A stretch of DNA of 64,000 nt, taken from Rhodoblastus acidophilus. Lineage in GTDB: Bacteria > Pseudomonadota > Alphaproteobacteria > Rhizobiales > Beijerinckiaceae. How positions within the stretch are numbered: the stretch's first letter is position 1; each line of letters opens with the position of its first letter. The stretch covers positions 62,001-126,000 of the forward strand of contig NZ_FYDG01000002.1 of the NCBI RefSeq assembly GCF_900187365.1, given 5' to 3'. The notes under the pieces were generated by a model. That model ran no database searches. It was given only the letters and a program-made list of their open reading frames with translations, and was not told the origin of the DNA. Both the position numbers and the translations under genes were made by a program. Below are positions 52,832 through 63,787 of the stretch, piece after piece.

Positions 52832-53782
52832 TTATTCCTTGGAGGCGGCGAAACCCGCGCCGTCCGTCTTCATCCAGGCGGCGCCGCAGGCCTTGGCCAG
52901 TTCGCGCACGCGAAGGATGTAGGACTGGCGCTCGGTGACCGAAATCACCCCACGCGCGTCGAGCAGGTTGAAGGCGTGGCTGGCCTTCACGCATTGGTCA
53001 TAGGCCGGCAGCACCATCTGGTGCTTGCCCTCGCCCCGGTCGCCGAACGCCAGCAGCGCCTTGCATTCGGCTTCCGCGCGCTCGAAATCGCCGAACAGTT
53101 TTTTCGTGTCGGCGGCCTCGAAATTGTGGCGGGAATATTCCTGCTCGGCCTGCAGGAACACGTCTCCGTAGGAGATGCGGTCGGCGCCCTCCAGCCCGTT
53201 GAAATTGAGGTCGTAAACATTCTCGACGCCCTGCACGTACATGGCGAGGCGTTCGAGGCCAAACGTGAGTTCGCCCGAGACGGGAGAACATTCCACGCCC
53301 GCGACCTGCTGGAAGTAAGTGAACTGCGACACTTCCATGCCGTCGCACCAGCATTCCCAGCCCAGGCCCCACGCGCCGAGCGTCGGGCTTTCCCAGTCGT
53401 CCTCGACGAAGCGGATGTCGTGCAGAGACGAATCCACGCCGATGGCGGCGAGCGATTGCAGATAGAGATCCTGCAGATTGTCCGGGCTCGGCTTCAGGAT
53501 CACCTGAAACTGGTAATAGTGCTGCAAGCGGTTGGGGTTCTCGCCGTAGCGGCCGTCCTTGGGGCGGCGCGAGGGCTGCACATAGCAGGCCTTCCACGGT
53601 TTTTTCCCGAGCGATCGCAGCGTGGTGGCCGGATGGAACGTGCCGGCGCCGACTTCCATGTCATAGGGCTGCAGCACCACGGCGCCCTGGCTCGCCCAGA
53701 ACTTTTGCAGCGTGAGGATGAGGCCCTGAAAACTCTTCTTCGGGTCCAGCGCCGAAGATGGGGCGGAAGGCGTCTGTGTCAT
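52832..53782 (-). CDS. glyQ: Glycyl-tRNA synthetase alpha subunit
   Basis: 316 residues; class II synthetase catalytic subunit. Family phrases: [29 protein letters not shown] (read in part), [22 protein letters not shown] and [23 protein letters not shown] 53782 is preceded by GAGAAG; a longer frame to 53887 has no support. First gene of the glyQS operon, divergent from the Gly/His-rich protein gene. Confidence 0.96.
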   Translation of the reverse strand: MTQTPSAPSSALDPKKSFQGLILTLQKFWASQGAVVLQPYDMEVGAGTFHPATTLRSLGKKPWKACYVQPSRRPKDGRYGENPNRLQHYYQFQVILKPSPDNLQDLYLQSLAAIGVDSSLHDIRFVEDDWESPTLGAWGLGWECWCDGMEVSQFTYFQQVAGVECSPVSGELTFGLERLAMYVQGVENVYDLNFNGLEGADRISYGDVFLQAEQEYSRHNFEAADTKKLFGDFERAEAECKALLAFGDRGEGKHQMVLPAYDQCVKASHAFNLLDARGVISVTERQSYILRVRELAKACGAAWMKTDGAGFAASKE

Positions 53783-53853
53783 TTCTTCTCTGAAGGTTGT
53801 GCGACGGCGCGCGCAAACTAAAGGCGCGGACCGGAAAGGGAAAGCCGAATTTT

Positions 53854-53865
53854 CCGACCGGTCGG
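53854..53865. promoter_or_regulatory. 12-bp palindrome in the glyQ divergent region
   Basis: The palindrome CCGACCGGTCGG lies between glyQ and the divergent secreted protein gene and could be an operator. Nothing further supports a function. Confidence 0.25.
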
Positions 53866-53938
53866 GCCGAACAACGTCCGCGTTCAAGCGTTGTTCAGCC
53901 GGGGAGTGTTAACAAATCGTCAACAAAGGAGGTCAGTC

Positions 53939-54334
53939 ATGACCACGATGGGCGACATTCTCAAGACGGCGGCGGTGGCGGGCGCGCTCACCCTGGCGGC
54001 GCAACCCGCATTCGCGTTTGGCGGCCACGGCGGATTCGGCCATGGCGGCTTCGGCGGCGGAGGCTTCCATGGCGGAGGCTTCCACGGCGGAGGATTCGGC
54101 GGAGGCGGATGGCACGGCGGCGGGTGGCACGGCGGCGGGTGGCATGGCGGCCACCATGGTTGGGGCGGCGGCGGATGGGGCTGGGGCGGCCCCTATGTCG
54201 GCGTCGGCTTCGGCGCCCCCTATTATGGCGGCTGGTATGACGACGGCTATTACGACAGCAGTTGCCAGTTGCGCCGCGTCACGGTGCAAACCGCCTATGG
54301 CCTGCGCTGGCGGACCGTGCGCTACTGCTACTGA
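53939..54334 (+). CDS. Gly/His-rich secreted protein
   Basis: 131 residues: a signal peptide (about 1-26, AFA end), a Gly-His-Phe/Trp repeat zone (GGFHGG, GGWHGG units, about 27-85) and a C-terminal YVGVGFGAPYYGG/CQLRRVTVQTAYGLRW segment with Tyr and two Cys. Similar Gly-rich proteins occur in Hyphomicrobiales; the role is unknown. A very strong AAGGAGG precedes the ATG, suggesting abundant synthesis. Low-complexity composition makes finer assignment unsafe. Confidence 0.75.
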   Translation: MTTMGDILKTAAVAGALTLAAQPAFAFGGHGGFGHGGFGGGGFHGGGFHGGGFGGGGWHGGGWHGGGWHGGHHGWGGGGWGWGGPYVGVGFGAPYYGGWYDDGYYDSSCQLRRVTVQTAYGLRWRTVRYCY

Positions 54335-54337
54335 GCG

Positions 54338-55087
54338 CTAATCCGCGAACAACCGGCGCCCGTGGCGGTGGACCTCCTCCGCCACGGGCGTAAACTTGCC
54401 GTCCGCGCCATGCAGGACAAGGCCGGGCAGCAGCGCCAGCGGCGCTTTCGACCCTTTTTTTCCGCGCAGGATGACCCGAATCGCCGGCCGACCCTCCCTC
54501 GGAAAAATCGGAAAAACCTCCAGCCCGCCCAGCCGCCCCTCAAAACCGGCCAGAATGTCGTCGAGCGCGTCGGCGCGGTGAATCATGGCGAAGGAGCCGC
54601 CGGGACGCAGCAGCGCCAGCGACGCCTTCAGCCAGCCCGCCAGACCGCCCGCCCCCAGCACATGGGCCATGGCGCGATGGGCGTCCGGCGAGACGCGCGC
54701 CGCCCGCGCTTCAAGAAAGGGGGGGTTGGTGACGACGACGTCGGCCGCCTCCACCAGTCCTTTAGCCTTGCGCGCAACGGCGTCGAACAGATCGGCCTCC
54801 GCCAGCCGGACCCGCTCGCCCAGCGCGTTGGCCGCGATATTGCGCCGGGAATCCTCGGCCGCCACGGGATTTTTCTCCAGCAGCGCGATCCGCGCGCCGG
54901 GATGGGCCAGCGCCAGCAGCAGCCCCACCGTTCCGGCTCCGGCCCCGACGTCCACGGCCAAGCCGGACCCGAGCGGAGGCGCGGCCGCCGCCAGCAGGAC
55001 CGCGTCGGTTCCGGCGCGGTGCCCGCCGCGCTGAAACAGCTTGAGACGCCCATCGAGCAGCAGGTCAGGAGACTTTTCTTCCGGCAT
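54338..55087 (-). CDS. tRNA1(Val) (adenine-N6)-methyltransferase-like (TrmN6 family)
   Basis: 249 residues from ATG 55087: a Rossmann methyltransferase with SAM motif LAVDVGAGAGTVGLLLA and the N6-adenine catalytic NPPF (VVTNPPFLEARA). The opening RLKLFQRGGHRAGTDAVLLAAA is characteristic of the YfiC/TrmN6 family. It ends three bases from the convergent Gly/His gene. Divergent from ispB. Confidence 0.88.
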   Translation of the reverse strand: MPEEKSPDLLLDGRLKLFQRGGHRAGTDAVLLAAAAPPLGSGLAVDVGAGAGTVGLLLALAHPGARIALLEKNPVAAEDSRRNIAANALGERVRLAEADLFDAVARKAKGLVEAADVVVTNPPFLEARAARVSPDAHRAMAHVLGAGGLAGWLKASLALLRPGGSFAMIHRADALDDILAGFEGRLGGLEVFPIFPREGRPAIRVILRGKKGSKAPLALLPGLVLHGADGKFTPVAEEVHRHGRRLFAD

Positions 55088-55208
55088 GATCCAGGACAAT
55101 AACGGCGGCCCTGTCGGTAAGTCCAATCCTTGCCTCCTTGCTCCCGCCCGGTTAAGGACCTATGGTCGCCTTTGAAAGCTTGGCGCTTGCGCCGCAGGGG
55201 GTTCTATC

Positions 55209-56222
55209 TTGGGTGTAGTCGTTTCCTTCGATGAAAAATCCGCTGATCCCGGCATGGAAGCGCTGGTCGCCCTGGTCGCGGCGGATATGAACCGGGTGAA
55301 TCAAACCATCCTGTCGCGCACCGGCTCCGACGTCGCCATGATTCCGGAAGTCGCCAACCACCTGATTTCCTCCGGCGGCAAGCGCCTGCGCCCGATGCTG
55401 GTGCTGGCCACCGCCGGCATGTGCGGCTACCAGGGCGAGGGCCATGTCAAGCTGGCCGCCGCCGTCGAATTCATGCACACCGCCACCCTGCTCCACGACG
55501 ATGTCGTCGACGAGAGCGACATGCGCCGGGGCAAGCAGGCCGCGCGCAAGCTGTGGGGCAACGAGGCCAGCGTCCTCGTCGGCGATTTCCTGCTCGGCCA
55601 GGCGTTCCGCATGATGGTCGAGGTCGGCTCGCTCTCCTGTCTCGACGTGCTGTCGGTCGCCGCCACCGTGATCGCCGAGGGCGAGGTGATGCAGCTCGCC
55701 GCCGCCAAGGATACGGAAACCACGGAAGACGCCTATCTCGCGGTGATCCGGGGCAAGACCGCGGAATTGTTCGCCGCCGCCGCCGAAGTCGGCCCGACCG
55801 TGGCGCTGCGCCCGAAGGCGGAAATCGCCGCCTGCCGCGCCTATGGCATGAATCTCGGCGTCGCCTTCCAGCTGATCGACGACGCGCTGGATTACGGCGG
55901 CTCGGCCGCCAAGCTCGGCAAGAACGTCGGCGACGATTTCCGCGAGGGCAAGATCACCCTGCCGGTGGTGCTGTCGTTCCGGCGCGGCAACGAGGCCGAG
56001 CGCGCCTTCTGGAAAAAGGCGCTGGAACAGGGTGAAATCGCGGAAGGCGATCTGGAGAAGGCGCAGGGGCTGATGACCAAGCATCGCGCGCTGGAAGACA
56101 CGATCGAGCGCGCCCGCCATTATGGCGCCATGGCCCGCGACGCCATGGGCATTTTCCCGGATTCGCCGTGGAAGCGCGCCCTGCTCGACGTGGTGGATTT
56201 TTGTATTAGCCGCGCGCATTGA
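55209..56222 (+). CDS. ispB: Octaprenyl/all-trans polyprenyl diphosphate synthase
   Basis: 337 residues; it makes the long prenyl chain of ubiquinone. Both Asp-rich motifs are present: LLHDDVVDESDMRRG (first) and FQLIDDALDYGG (second), with the SSGGKRLRPMLVLA opening. The TTG at 55209 is used because relatives start with about 45 residues before MIPEVANHL; an ATG at 55254 is an alternative. Divergent from the tRNA methyltransferase gene. Confidence 0.93.
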   Translation: MGVVVSFDEKSADPGMEALVALVAADMNRVNQTILSRTGSDVAMIPEVANHLISSGGKRLRPMLVLATAGMCGYQGEGHVKLAAAVEFMHTATLLHDDVVDESDMRRGKQAARKLWGNEASVLVGDFLLGQAFRMMVEVGSLSCLDVLSVAATVIAEGEVMQLAAAKDTETTEDAYLAVIRGKTAELFAAAAEVGPTVALRPKAEIAACRAYGMNLGVAFQLIDDALDYGGSAAKLGKNVGDDFREGKITLPVVLSFRRGNEAERAFWKKALEQGEIAEGDLEKAQGLMTKHRALEDTIERARHYGAMARDAMGIFPDSPWKRALLDVVDFCISRAH

Positions 56223-56340
56223 GGCTTTGGCCGGCGCGTCTCTCACGAGCATCGCGCTTTAAGTCGTCGCAAAACGTGTGGCCGGCCTCGACGCGATCTG
56301 CGGGGGCTGCGACGAGCCGGAAGCCTTAGGCGCGAGCGCC

Positions 56341-56886
56341 TTATTGGCAGATGCGGCTGCGCATCTCGGCGGTCATCTGCTCGATGCGCGCGCTCAACGC
56401 GCCCACCGTTTTGGTCAGGTCGATGTTCTGCTGCATCAACTGGCTGACCTGCTCGGTCAAATCGTTGTTCTGCCCCAGCATCTTCAGCAGCAAGTCGCTT
56501 TGCAGCTTCATCTGCGCCTGGCGCTCCGCGCTGGCCCGGGCCAAATCCTCGCGATGCAGCGCATCCGCCTCGCTATTGGCCTTGTCGCGCTCGGCCTGCC
56601 GGGTCTGCGCCAGCAGGATCAACGGCGCCGCATAGGCCGCCTGTAGCGAAAAGGCGAGATTGAGCAGGATGAACGGATAGACGTCGAAGCTGGTCCAGCC
56701 CGCCAGATTGACCGCTATCCACACCAGCACGATGAACGTCTGCGCGATCAGGAAGGTCGGCGTGCCGAAGAATCGGGCGAAGGTCTCGGCCTTGTGCGCG
56801 AACCAGTCGTCGCCAAAAACGGCGTTCAAATGGGCGTGCGCGGCGTGAAACCGCCAATGATGTTTTTCGGGCGCGCGCTCGCTCAT
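56341..56886 (-). CDS. DUF1003 membrane protein
   Basis: 181 residues: DUF1003 region (FARFFGTPTFLIAQTFIVLVWIAVNLAGW and LLNLAFSLQAAYAAPLILLAQ, two transmembrane helices) followed by a coiled-coil C-terminus (about 100-180, QNNDLTEQVSQLMQQNIDLTKTV). Inner membrane, unknown role. AGGAG precedes the ATG by six bases. Convergent with ispB. Confidence 0.87.
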   Translation of the reverse strand: MSERAPEKHHWRFHAAHAHLNAVFGDDWFAHKAETFARFFGTPTFLIAQTFIVLVWIAVNLAGWTSFDVYPFILLNLAFSLQAAYAAPLILLAQTRQAERDKANSEADALHREDLARASAERQAQMKLQSDLLLKMLGQNNDLTEQVSQLMQQNIDLTKTVGALSARIEQMTAEMRSRICQ

Positions 56887-56931
56887 GCTATCTCCTGACA
56901 CCGAATCATTCGGCTCCGGCGGCGACGAACG

Positions 56932-58095
56932 TCACGACGCCGCGTCGAAATAGCTTTGCAAGATGCGCCCGTAAATCCGCGTCAGCGCATCAATGTCCGC
57001 GACGGGAACGCGCTCGTCGATCTGGTGCATGGTTTTGCCGACCAGCCCGAACTCCAGCACCTTGCCGTGCTGCGCGATGAAGCGGGCGTCCGACGTGCCG
57101 CCGGAGGTGGAATATTCGGGACGCCGCCCCGTTTCGGCGGCTATGGCCGAAGCCACCCGCGCGGTGAAATCGTCCGGTTCGGTGATGAACGACACGGCGT
57201 TGCACGGGTCGAATTCCAGCGCGAATTTCTCCGGGGGACGCGCGCTTTCCAGACGGCGCAGGATTTCGGCCTTCAGCGTGTCCGGCGTCCACCGGTCGTT
57301 GAAGCGCACGTTGAAGCGCACCAGCGCCTCGCCGGGAATCACGTTGGTCGCGGCATTGCCGATATCGATCGAGGTGATTTCGAGGTTGGAGGCGTCGAAC
57401 CAGGCCGTGCCGGCGTCGAGCGGCGTCTCTTTCAGCGCCGCGCACAGCGCCAGCACATGGCCAACCGGATTGTCCGCGCGCTGCGGATAAGCGACATGGC
57501 CCTGCTGGCCGATCACCCTCAGACGCCCGTTGAGCGAGCCGCGCCGGCCCACCTTGATCATGTCGCCGAGTTCATTGGGATTGGTCGGCTCGCCGACGAT
57601 GCAATGGTCGAATTTTTCGCCCTGCTCCGCCATCCAGGCCAGCATTTTGACGGTGCCATTGACCGCAGGCCCCTCCTCGTCGCCGGTGATGAGGAAGCCG
57701 ATCGAGCCGCGCAGCGGGTTTTCCGACAGATAAGCCAGGGCGGCGGCGGCGAAGGCGGCGATGCCGCCCTTCATGTCGGCGGCGCCGCGCCCGAAAAGCT
57801 CGCCGTCCACAATGTCGCCGGCGAAGGGATCGGCCCGCCATTTGGCGGGGTCGCCAGGCGGCACGACGTCGGTATGGCCGGCGAACAAGAGATAAGGCGC
57901 GCCGGACCCGATGCGGGCGTAGAGATTGTCGATATCGGGGCTGCCGGGTTCCGAAAACGGCAGGCGGCGGCAGGAAAACCCGGCCGCCTCCAGTCTTTGC
58001 TGCAATACATCGAGCGCTCCGGCGTCGGCGGGGGTCACCGAAGCCTTGCGGATCAGATCGCGCGCCAGCGCGACGCCGGGGCTCAATTCATCCAT
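56932..58095 (-). CDS. dapE: Succinyl-diaminopimelate desuccinylase
   Basis: 387 residues of the M20 metallopeptidase family: [40 protein letters not shown] and [21 protein letters not shown] motifs hold the zinc ligands and catalytic Glu. Releases succinate from N-succinyl-LL-DAP in lysine/peptidoglycan precursor synthesis. It follows dapD by one base, and both steps of the succinylase branch lie together. Confidence 0.95.
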   Translation of the reverse strand: MDELSPGVALARDLIRKASVTPADAGALDVLQQRLEAAGFSCRRLPFSEPGSPDIDNLYARIGSGAPYLLFAGHTDVVPPGDPAKWRADPFAGDIVDGELFGRGAADMKGGIAAFAAAALAYLSENPLRGSIGFLITGDEEGPAVNGTVKMLAWMAEQGEKFDHCIVGEPTNPNELGDMIKVGRRGSLNGRLRVIGQQGHVAYPQRADNPVGHVLALCAALKETPLDAGTAWFDASNLEITSIDIGNAATNVIPGEALVRFNVRFNDRWTPDTLKAEILRRLESARPPEKFALEFDPCNAVSFITEPDDFTARVASAIAAETGRRPEYSTSGGTSDARFIAQHGKVLEFGLVGKTMHQIDERVPVADIDALTRIYGRILQSYFDAAS

Positions 58096-58096
58096 G

Positions 58097-58951
58097 TCAG
58101 TCGCGCAGCAGCTCGTTGATGGCGGTCTTCGCGCGCGTCTGCGCGTCCACCGTCTTCACGATCACCGCGCAATAGGTGGAGGGGCCGGGCTCGCCATAGG
58201 GCATGATTTTTCCGGGCATATTGCCCGGCACCACCACGGAATAGGGCGGCACATAACCGATATGGACCTCGCCGGTCTTGCGATTCACGATCTTGGTCGA
58301 GGCGCCGATAAAAACGCCCATCGCCAGCACCGAACCCTCGCCGACCACCACGCCTTCAACGACTTCGGAACGCGCGCCAATGAAGCAATTGTCCTCGATG
58401 ATGGTGGGACCGGCCTGCAGCGGCTCCAGCACGCCGCCGATGCCGACGCCGCCCGACAGATGCACGTTCTTGCCGATCTGGGCGCAGGAGCCGACCGTCG
58501 CCCAGGTGTCCACCATGGTCCCGGTGTCGACATAGGCGCCGAGATTGACGAAGCTCGGCATCAGGATGACGCCGGGCGCGATATAGGCGGAACGGCGCAC
58601 GATGCAGCCGGGCACGGAGCGGAAGCCGGCCTGCAGGTGATCCTTGACGCCCCAGCCCTCGAATTTCGAGGGCACCTTGTCGTACCAGGTGGCGCCGTCG
58701 GGGCCGCCGGGAATCACCGTCATGTCGTTGAGGCGGAACGACAGCAGCACGGCCTTCTTCAGCCACTGGTTGACTTTCCAGGCCTCGGCGCCGGCGACGC
58801 CGGGAGTCTTTTCGGCCACGCGAAGCTTGCCGGAATCGAGCAGATGAAGCGCCGAATCAACGGCGTGGCGAATGTCGCCGCCGGTTTGGGCGTTGATGTT
58901 CAGGCGATCTTCGAATGCGGCGTCGATGATGGTCGCAAGCGCGTGCGGCAT
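58097..58951 (-). CDS. dapD: 2,3,4,5-tetrahydropyridine-2,6-dicarboxylate N-succinyltransferase
   Basis: 284 residues; left-handed beta-helix acyltransferase with hexapeptide repeats (for example [12 protein letters not shown] and [16 protein letters not shown]) and the family opening near RPLEPGVRVAEK-type content. It transfers succinyl from succinyl-CoA in DAP synthesis. GGGGGA precedes the ATG. Upstream of dapE in one operon. Confidence 0.96.
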   Translation of the reverse strand: MPHALATIIDAAFEDRLNINAQTGGDIRHAVDSALHLLDSGKLRVAEKTPGVAGAEAWKVNQWLKKAVLLSFRLNDMTVIPGGPDGATWYDKVPSKFEGWGVKDHLQAGFRSVPGCIVRRSAYIAPGVILMPSFVNLGAYVDTGTMVDTWATVGSCAQIGKNVHLSGGVGIGGVLEPLQAGPTIIEDNCFIGARSEVVEGVVVGEGSVLAMGVFIGASTKIVNRKTGEVHIGYVPPYSVVVPGNMPGKIMPYGEPGPSTYCAVIVKTVDAQTRAKTAINELLRD

Positions 58952-59034
58952 GGGGTTCCCCCGTCAGGTTTATGGCTTTTGGTTTCGGGGTTTGGGGCGG
59001 GGATGTCAAGGTTGCGGGCGGACAACAGGGATGT

Positions 59035-59745
59035 TCAGCGCACAAGCCCCGCCAAAAACCCCGCCAGATCGTCGGTCACAAAATCCACATGCGGCGGCGC
59101 GACCTCGTGCTTCTCCCAGTCTTCGCGAAAATCCTCAGCCCCCTCCTTCGGCTTGACCAGCACGGTCAACATGCCGCTGGCGTGGGGAACCTCCAGATTG
59201 TGAACGATGTCCTCGAACATGGCGGCGCGGGCGGGATCGACGGCATGGCGGTCGAAAAACCGCTGATACGTCTGCAAATGCGGTTTCGGCAGGTAATCGC
59301 CGTGCTCGATGGCGAAACAATCGTCGAACAGATGGTCGATCCCCAATTGTTTCGCCGTCGCCAGCGCATGGGCGTGCGAGCCGTTGGTGAGAATCAGCTT
59401 GCGCCCCGGCAACGCCGCGATCGCCGCCGCCAAAGCCGGATTGGGGTCGAGCGAACTGCGGTCGATGTCGTGGACGAAGCGCAGGAAATCGGCGGGATCG
59501 ACCTGATATTCGTGGATCAGGCCCGAAAGCGTCGTCCCGAACGCCCGGTAATAGTGCTTTTGCAACGCCCGCGCGGACAGGCCGTCGAGGCCGAGCATCG
59601 CCGCCATATAGGCGGTGATGCGGGCGTCGATCTTGGGCCACAGGTCGCTGTGCGGCGGATAGAGGGTATTGTCGAGATCGAACACCCAGGTTTCGACCTG
59701 GGCGAAATGGCTCAACGCGCGTTTGATCGGAACAGAAATCGTCAT
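59035..59745 (-). CDS. HAD-superfamily pyrimidine 5'-nucleotidase-like
   Basis: 236 residues: HAD motif I VFDLDNTLYPPHSDLW, motif II LILTNGS, Lys in DYLPKPHLQTY and motif IV FEDIVHNLEVP. It resembles the pyrimidine 5'-nucleotidase subgroup (SDT1-like) and dephosphorylates small phosphate esters. ATG 59745 preferred over the upstream 59769. Lies between argB and dapD in the same direction. Confidence 0.85.
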   Translation of the reverse strand: MTISVPIKRALSHFAQVETWVFDLDNTLYPPHSDLWPKIDARITAYMAAMLGLDGLSARALQKHYYRAFGTTLSGLIHEYQVDPADFLRFVHDIDRSSLDPNPALAAAIAALPGRKLILTNGSHAHALATAKQLGIDHLFDDCFAIEHGDYLPKPHLQTYQRFFDRHAVDPARAAMFEDIVHNLEVPHASGMLTVLVKPKEGAEDFREDWEKHEVAPPHVDFVTDDLAGFLAGLVR

Positions 59746-59797
59746 GCGATTCCCATATGGGCGCCGCATGACAGGAATACGAGGCTTCGCCGTCGCA

Positions 59798-60700
59798 TTA
59801 ACGGGTGATCAGCGTGCCGGCGCCGTGGTCGGTGAACAGCTCGATCAGCACGGCGTGCGGAATCTTGCCGTCCAGAATCACCACGCCCTCGACGCCCTGC
59901 TCGATGGCGTAAATGCAGGTCTCGACCTTGGGAATCATGCCGCCGGTGATGGTGCCGTCGGCGATCAGCGCCGGGATTTCGCCGATCTTCAGCGTCTTGA
60001 TCAGCTTCTTGTCCTTGTCGAGCACGCCGGGCACGTCGGTGAGCAGCAACAAGCGCTTGGCCTCGATGGCGCCGGCGATGGCGCCCGCGAACGTGTCGGC
60101 GTTGACATTATACGTCTCGCCCTCGGCCCCCAGCGCGATCGGCGCCAGCACCGGAATCAACTCGCGGCCCAACACCTGTTCGAGCACGGTCGAATCGACC
60201 TTTTCCGGTTCGCCGACAAAGCCGTAATCCACGGCGGGCTTGCCGTCCTGCTCGGCCCGCTGGATTTTCTTGGCGGTGACGAGATTGCCGTCCTTGCCGC
60301 ACAGGCCGATGGCGTGGCCGCCCTCGTTGTTGATGATGCCGACGATCTGCTTGTTGATGGCGCCGGCCAGCACCATCTCCACCACCTCGACGGTGGCCTG
60401 GTCGGTGATGCGCAGGCCGTCGGCGAATTCCGACTTGATCCCGAGTTTCGCCAGCATGGCGCCGATCTGCGGGCCGCCGCCATGCACCACCACCGGATTG
60501 ACGCCCGATTGCTCCAGCAGAACCATGTCGCGGGCGAAATTGCGCGCGGTGTCCTGGTCGCCCATCGCGTGGCCGCCATATTTCACCACCACGACCGATT
60601 CGTCGTAGCGCAGCATATGCGGCAGGGCCTGCATCAGGATGCGCGCCTGATTCACCGCTTCGGCGGTGTCGAGGGGCTGCGAGGTGGGAAGATCGCTCAT
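59798..60700 (-). CDS. argB: Acetylglutamate kinase
   Basis: 300 residues of the amino-acid kinase family: [12 protein letters not shown] (phosphate loop), [11 protein letters not shown], and late [19 protein letters not shown]. Second step of arginine synthesis, phosphorylating N-acetylglutamate. It follows engB by 65 bases with a small hairpin between. Confidence 0.96.
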   Translation of the reverse strand: MSDLPTSQPLDTAEAVNQARILMQALPHMLRYDESVVVVKYGGHAMGDQDTARNFARDMVLLEQSGVNPVVVHGGGPQIGAMLAKLGIKSEFADGLRITDQATVEVVEMVLAGAINKQIVGIINNEGGHAIGLCGKDGNLVTAKKIQRAEQDGKPAVDYGFVGEPEKVDSTVLEQVLGRELIPVLAPIALGAEGETYNVNADTFAGAIAGAIEAKRLLLLTDVPGVLDKDKKLIKTLKIGEIPALIADGTITGGMIPKVETCIYAIEQGVEGVVILDGKIPHAVLIELFTDHGAGTLITR

Positions 60701-60733
60701 GATACCGCCTTTTGAACCGGCTGGAATGGATGC

Positions 60734-60757
60734 GCGGACTTATTAGCTTGAGTCCGC
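60734..60757 (-). terminator. Hairpin between engB and argB
   Basis: Seven-base stem (60734-60740 with 60751-60757) with a ten-base loop; no T-run. Confidence 0.35.
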
Positions 60758-60765
60758 CGCGCCCC

Positions 60766-61452
60766 TCAAGCGCGCAGGCGCGCGAAAGTTTCGCGGTCCC
60801 GCTCGGACATCAGCCGCACGACCGCCGCGCGCAGATCTTCGACTGATTCGCCCGAATGCGACGACAGAAAAATGACGTCGGGATGCGCGGCGGGATGCTT
60901 GCTCAAGGCGCGACGGGCGTCATCGAGGGTTTTGTCCACCAGCGACTTCTTCACCTCGTCGCGCTTGGTCAGGACGACTTGATAGGACAGCGCCGCCTGG
61001 TCCAGCGCGGTCAGCATTTCGTGATCCACGTCCTTGACGCCGTGGCGCCCGTCGATCAGCACGAAGACGCGCGCCAGCGTGGCCCGCCCGCGCAGAAAAT
61101 CCTTCATCAGGCGGGTCCAGTTGGCGATTTTCTCCTTGGAGACCGCCGCATAGCCATAGCCGGGCATGTCCACCAGCCGCAGCAACGGCGCGGCCGGCTC
61201 CGGCCCAAGATCGAAGAAATTGAGCTGCTGGGTGCGTCCCGGCGTGTGCGAGGTGCGCGCCAGCGTCTTGCGCGTCGTCAGGGCGTTGAGCAACGAGCTT
61301 TTGCCGACGTTGGAGCGCCCGGCGAAGGCGATCTCCAACGGCCCCATCGGCGGCAGACCGTCGATCTTGTCGGCCGCCCAGACGAATTCGCAGTTCTGCG
61401 CAAACAGCCAGCGGCCGATTTCGGCAAAGTCGGGAGTGTCCGGTTCTGTCAC
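60766..61452 (-). CDS. engB: Ribosome biogenesis GTPase EngB/YsxC
   Basis: 228 residues; P-loop GTPase acting in 50S assembly. G1 FAGRSNVGKSSLLNAL, G3 LVDMPGYGYA, G4 VLTKRDEVKK. Family length about 200 plus a short N-terminal extension. It follows yidC by 71 bases, with a strong hairpin between (61475-61509). Confidence 0.95.
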   Translation of the reverse strand: MTEPDTPDFAEIGRWLFAQNCEFVWAADKIDGLPPMGPLEIAFAGRSNVGKSSLLNALTTRKTLARTSHTPGRTQQLNFFDLGPEPAAPLLRLVDMPGYGYAAVSKEKIANWTRLMKDFLRGRATLARVFVLIDGRHGVKDVDHEMLTALDQAALSYQVVLTKRDEVKKSLVDKTLDDARRALSKHPAAHPDVIFLSSHSGESVEDLRAAVVRLMSERDRETFARLRA

Positions 61453-61474
61453 GCGAGGTCCGTTTCCTTAACGC

Positions 61475-61509
61475 GCGAAAGCGCCGAAGCGGGGCTCCGG
61501 CGCTTTCGC
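61475..61509 (-). terminator. Strong hairpin between yidC and engB
   Basis: Perfect 12-base stem (61475-61486 with 61498-61509), 11-base loop, 14 bases after the yidC stop. No T-run. Confidence 0.6.
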
Positions 61510-61523
61510 TGCGGGCGAGGCCG

Positions 61524-63320
61524 CTACTTTTTCTTGAACGTGCCGGCGATGTTGCCGAACAGTTCGATCCTGGCGCCGGCCTGTTTCATGATCAGGCCCT
61601 GCTGCGCGACCGACAGCACGTTGTTCCAGGTCCAGTAGATCACCAGACCCGCCGGGAACGAGCCGAGCATGAAGGTGAAGATCACCGGCATCCACGCGAA
61701 CATGGTTTTCTGCACGGGATCGGTCGGCTCGGGGTTCATCTTCATCTGCACCCACATGGACACGCCCATGACGAGCGGCCAGACGCCGAGATGCAGCAGG
61801 TGGCCGAACACCGGCATGACCGTGGGATCGAAGGGGATGAGGCCGAACAGGTTGAACACATTGGTCGGATCGGGCGCCGAAAGGTCCTGGATCCAGCCGA
61901 AGAACGGCGCCTGCCGCATTTCGATGGCGACGAACAGAACCTTGTAGAGCGAGAAGAACACCGGGATTTGCAGCAGCACCGGCAGGCAACCCGAGACCGG
62001 GTTCACCTTTTCCGCGCGGTAGAGCTTCATCATCTCTTCCTGCTGCTTCTGCTTATCGTCGGCGAAGCGCTCCTGGATCTCCTTCATCTTCGGCTGAATG
62101 ACCTTCATCTTCGCCATGGAGGCGTAAGACTTGTTCGCCAGCGGGAAGAACAGGGCCTTCACAACGAGGGTGATCAGCAGAATGGCGACGCCGAAATTGC
62201 CGACCAGATTGAACAGGGTTTCCAGCAGCCAGAACATCGGGCGGGTGATGAAATGGAACCAGCCCCAGTCGATCAGCATGTCGAACTTGCTGACGCCAAG
62301 ATCGTTCTGATAGTGCTCAAGAACCTTGCTTTCCTTGGCGCCGGCGAAAATCCGGGTCGAAAGCGTCAGCGATTCGCCGGGCGCGAGCGTCTTCGATTCG
62401 CCGAAAGCGTCGGCCTGATATTGCGGCTTGACGCCCGAAAACTCGCGGAACCAGCCCTTGTAGCCCTGGGCCGTGTCGGGAATGATCGCGGTCGCCCAAT
62501 ATTTATCGGTGAAGCCGAGCCAGCCCCCGGTCGCGAAGGCGTCGACCGGCAGAACCTTGGCCTTGTTGGTTTCCTTGGCGATCTGGGCGTAAGTCAACTC
62601 GGTCGAGGCCTGGTCCGCGCCGACTACGCCAATGAACCCTTCGTGCAGCACGGCGTAGCCGGAGGTTTTCGGCTCGCCCTGCCGGGTGGCGGAGGCGTCG
62701 GAAAAGAAGTTCACCGCCTCCTTGGCGTGATTCTCCACCGTGTCGGCGACCGTGAACAGGTAATTCTCGTCCACCGAAATCTTGCGCTTGATGACGAGGC
62801 CCTTGCCGTTATCGAAGGTGAGCGTCACCGGCGTCGTTTCGGTCAGGCGCTGGCCGTCGGCCTTCCACAAGGAATCGGACTTCGGCAGATCGACCGAGGC
62901 GCCGCGCGGCGCGACATAATTGACGTCGACGAAATAAGCGTCGGGCGCGCCCGAGGGCGACAGCAGCACGATGTTCGGGCTGGTCGGGTCGGTGGTCTCG
63001 CGATAGGCCTTGAGCGAAAGGTCGTCGAGGCGCGCGCCCTTGAGCGCCAGCGTGCCCGAGAGCTTTTGCGTGTCGATGACGATGCGCGGGCTGGCCGCCA
63101 GCGCTTCGCCGCGCGCGATGGCCGGCGGCAAGGGCGCGACGGCGGCCGCTTCGGGTTGCGGCGCGGCGGGATCGGGCGTCTTGCCGCCCATTTGTTCGAG
63201 CTGGCTCTGCGTCTGCCGGGCCTGCTGCACTTTCGGCGCGGCGAAGAAATAATTCCAGCCGACGATGACCATGACCGACAAGGCCATGGCGAGGAGGAGG
63301 TTCTTCTGATCGTTCTGCAT
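61524..63320 (-). CDS. yidC: Membrane protein insertase YidC
   Basis: 598 residues: N-terminal transmembrane segment ([21 protein letters not shown], one helix), a large periplasmic beta domain (about 60-350), then the conserved C-terminal five-helix insertase core with the [20 protein letters not shown]-type coil and [12 protein letters not shown]. It inserts membrane proteins with or without Sec. The ATG at 63320 follows the rnpA stop by two bases; no Shine-Dalgarno is seen, so translation depends on coupling. Confidence 0.96.
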   Translation of the reverse strand: MQNDQKNLLLAMALSVMVIVGWNYFFAAPKVQQARQTQSQLEQMGGKTPDPAAPQPEAAAVAPLPPAIARGEALAASPRIVIDTQKLSGTLALKGARLDDLSLKAYRETTDPTSPNIVLLSPSGAPDAYFVDVNYVAPRGASVDLPKSDSLWKADGQRLTETTPVTLTFDNGKGLVIKRKISVDENYLFTVADTVENHAKEAVNFFSDASATRQGEPKTSGYAVLHEGFIGVVGADQASTELTYAQIAKETNKAKVLPVDAFATGGWLGFTDKYWATAIIPDTAQGYKGWFREFSGVKPQYQADAFGESKTLAPGESLTLSTRIFAGAKESKVLEHYQNDLGVSKFDMLIDWGWFHFITRPMFWLLETLFNLVGNFGVAILLITLVVKALFFPLANKSYASMAKMKVIQPKMKEIQERFADDKQKQQEEMMKLYRAEKVNPVSGCLPVLLQIPVFFSLYKVLFVAIEMRQAPFFGWIQDLSAPDPTNVFNLFGLIPFDPTVMPVFGHLLHLGVWPLVMGVSMWVQMKMNPEPTDPVQKTMFAWMPVIFTFMLGSFPAGLVIYWTWNNVLSVAQQGLIMKQAGARIELFGNIAGTFKKK

Positions 63321-63322
63321 GT

Positions 63323-63766
63323 TCAACGGTCTGACTTGCGTTCGGCGGAATGGATTTTCTGCAGGGCGCGGAGGAATTCGCCGCGCAGCTCGTCGAAACT
63401 CGTGGTCAGCGCCTCGATTCGGCCGACCAGGACATAATCGGTTCCGGGCTTGGTCCGGGCGCCGGCGCCCGCGGCATGAAGACGGACGATTTCACGCAGG
63501 CGGCGGCGGATACGGTTGCGGACGACGGAATTTCCGGTCTTTTTCGTGACCGTGAATCCGAATCGCGGGGCCGAACCACCCTCGCCTTGAGCGCGGCTGC
63601 GGGCCTGCAGCACGAAGCCGCGCTGATGCTGGCGGCGCCCCTTGGCGGCGGCGAGAAACTCGGCGCGTTTCTTCAACCGCTCAGGCCGCAACAAAGAAAT
63701 CGCGTCGCCTTCGACCGGAGCCGAAGGGCGGCGCGATTCGATTTCGCCGTCGCCGGGACGGGACAT
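63323..63766 (-). CDS. rnpA: Ribonuclease P protein component
   Basis: 147 residues from ATG 63766, with the basic RNR signature [15 protein letters not shown] and the opening [14 protein letters not shown]. It binds the P RNA and matures tRNA 5' ends. The N-terminal 28 residues are an extension beyond the usual family start, so a later start is possible. Between rpmH and yidC, as usual. Confidence 0.94.
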   Translation of the reverse strand: MSRPGDGEIESRRPSAPVEGDAISLLRPERLKKRAEFLAAAKGRRQHQRGFVLQARSRAQGEGGSAPRFGFTVTKKTGNSVVRNRIRRRLREIVRLHAAGAGARTKPGTDYVLVGRIEALTTSFDELRGEFLRALQKIHSAERKSDR

Positions 63767-63787
63767 GGCGCGAAACCGCGCCGAAAA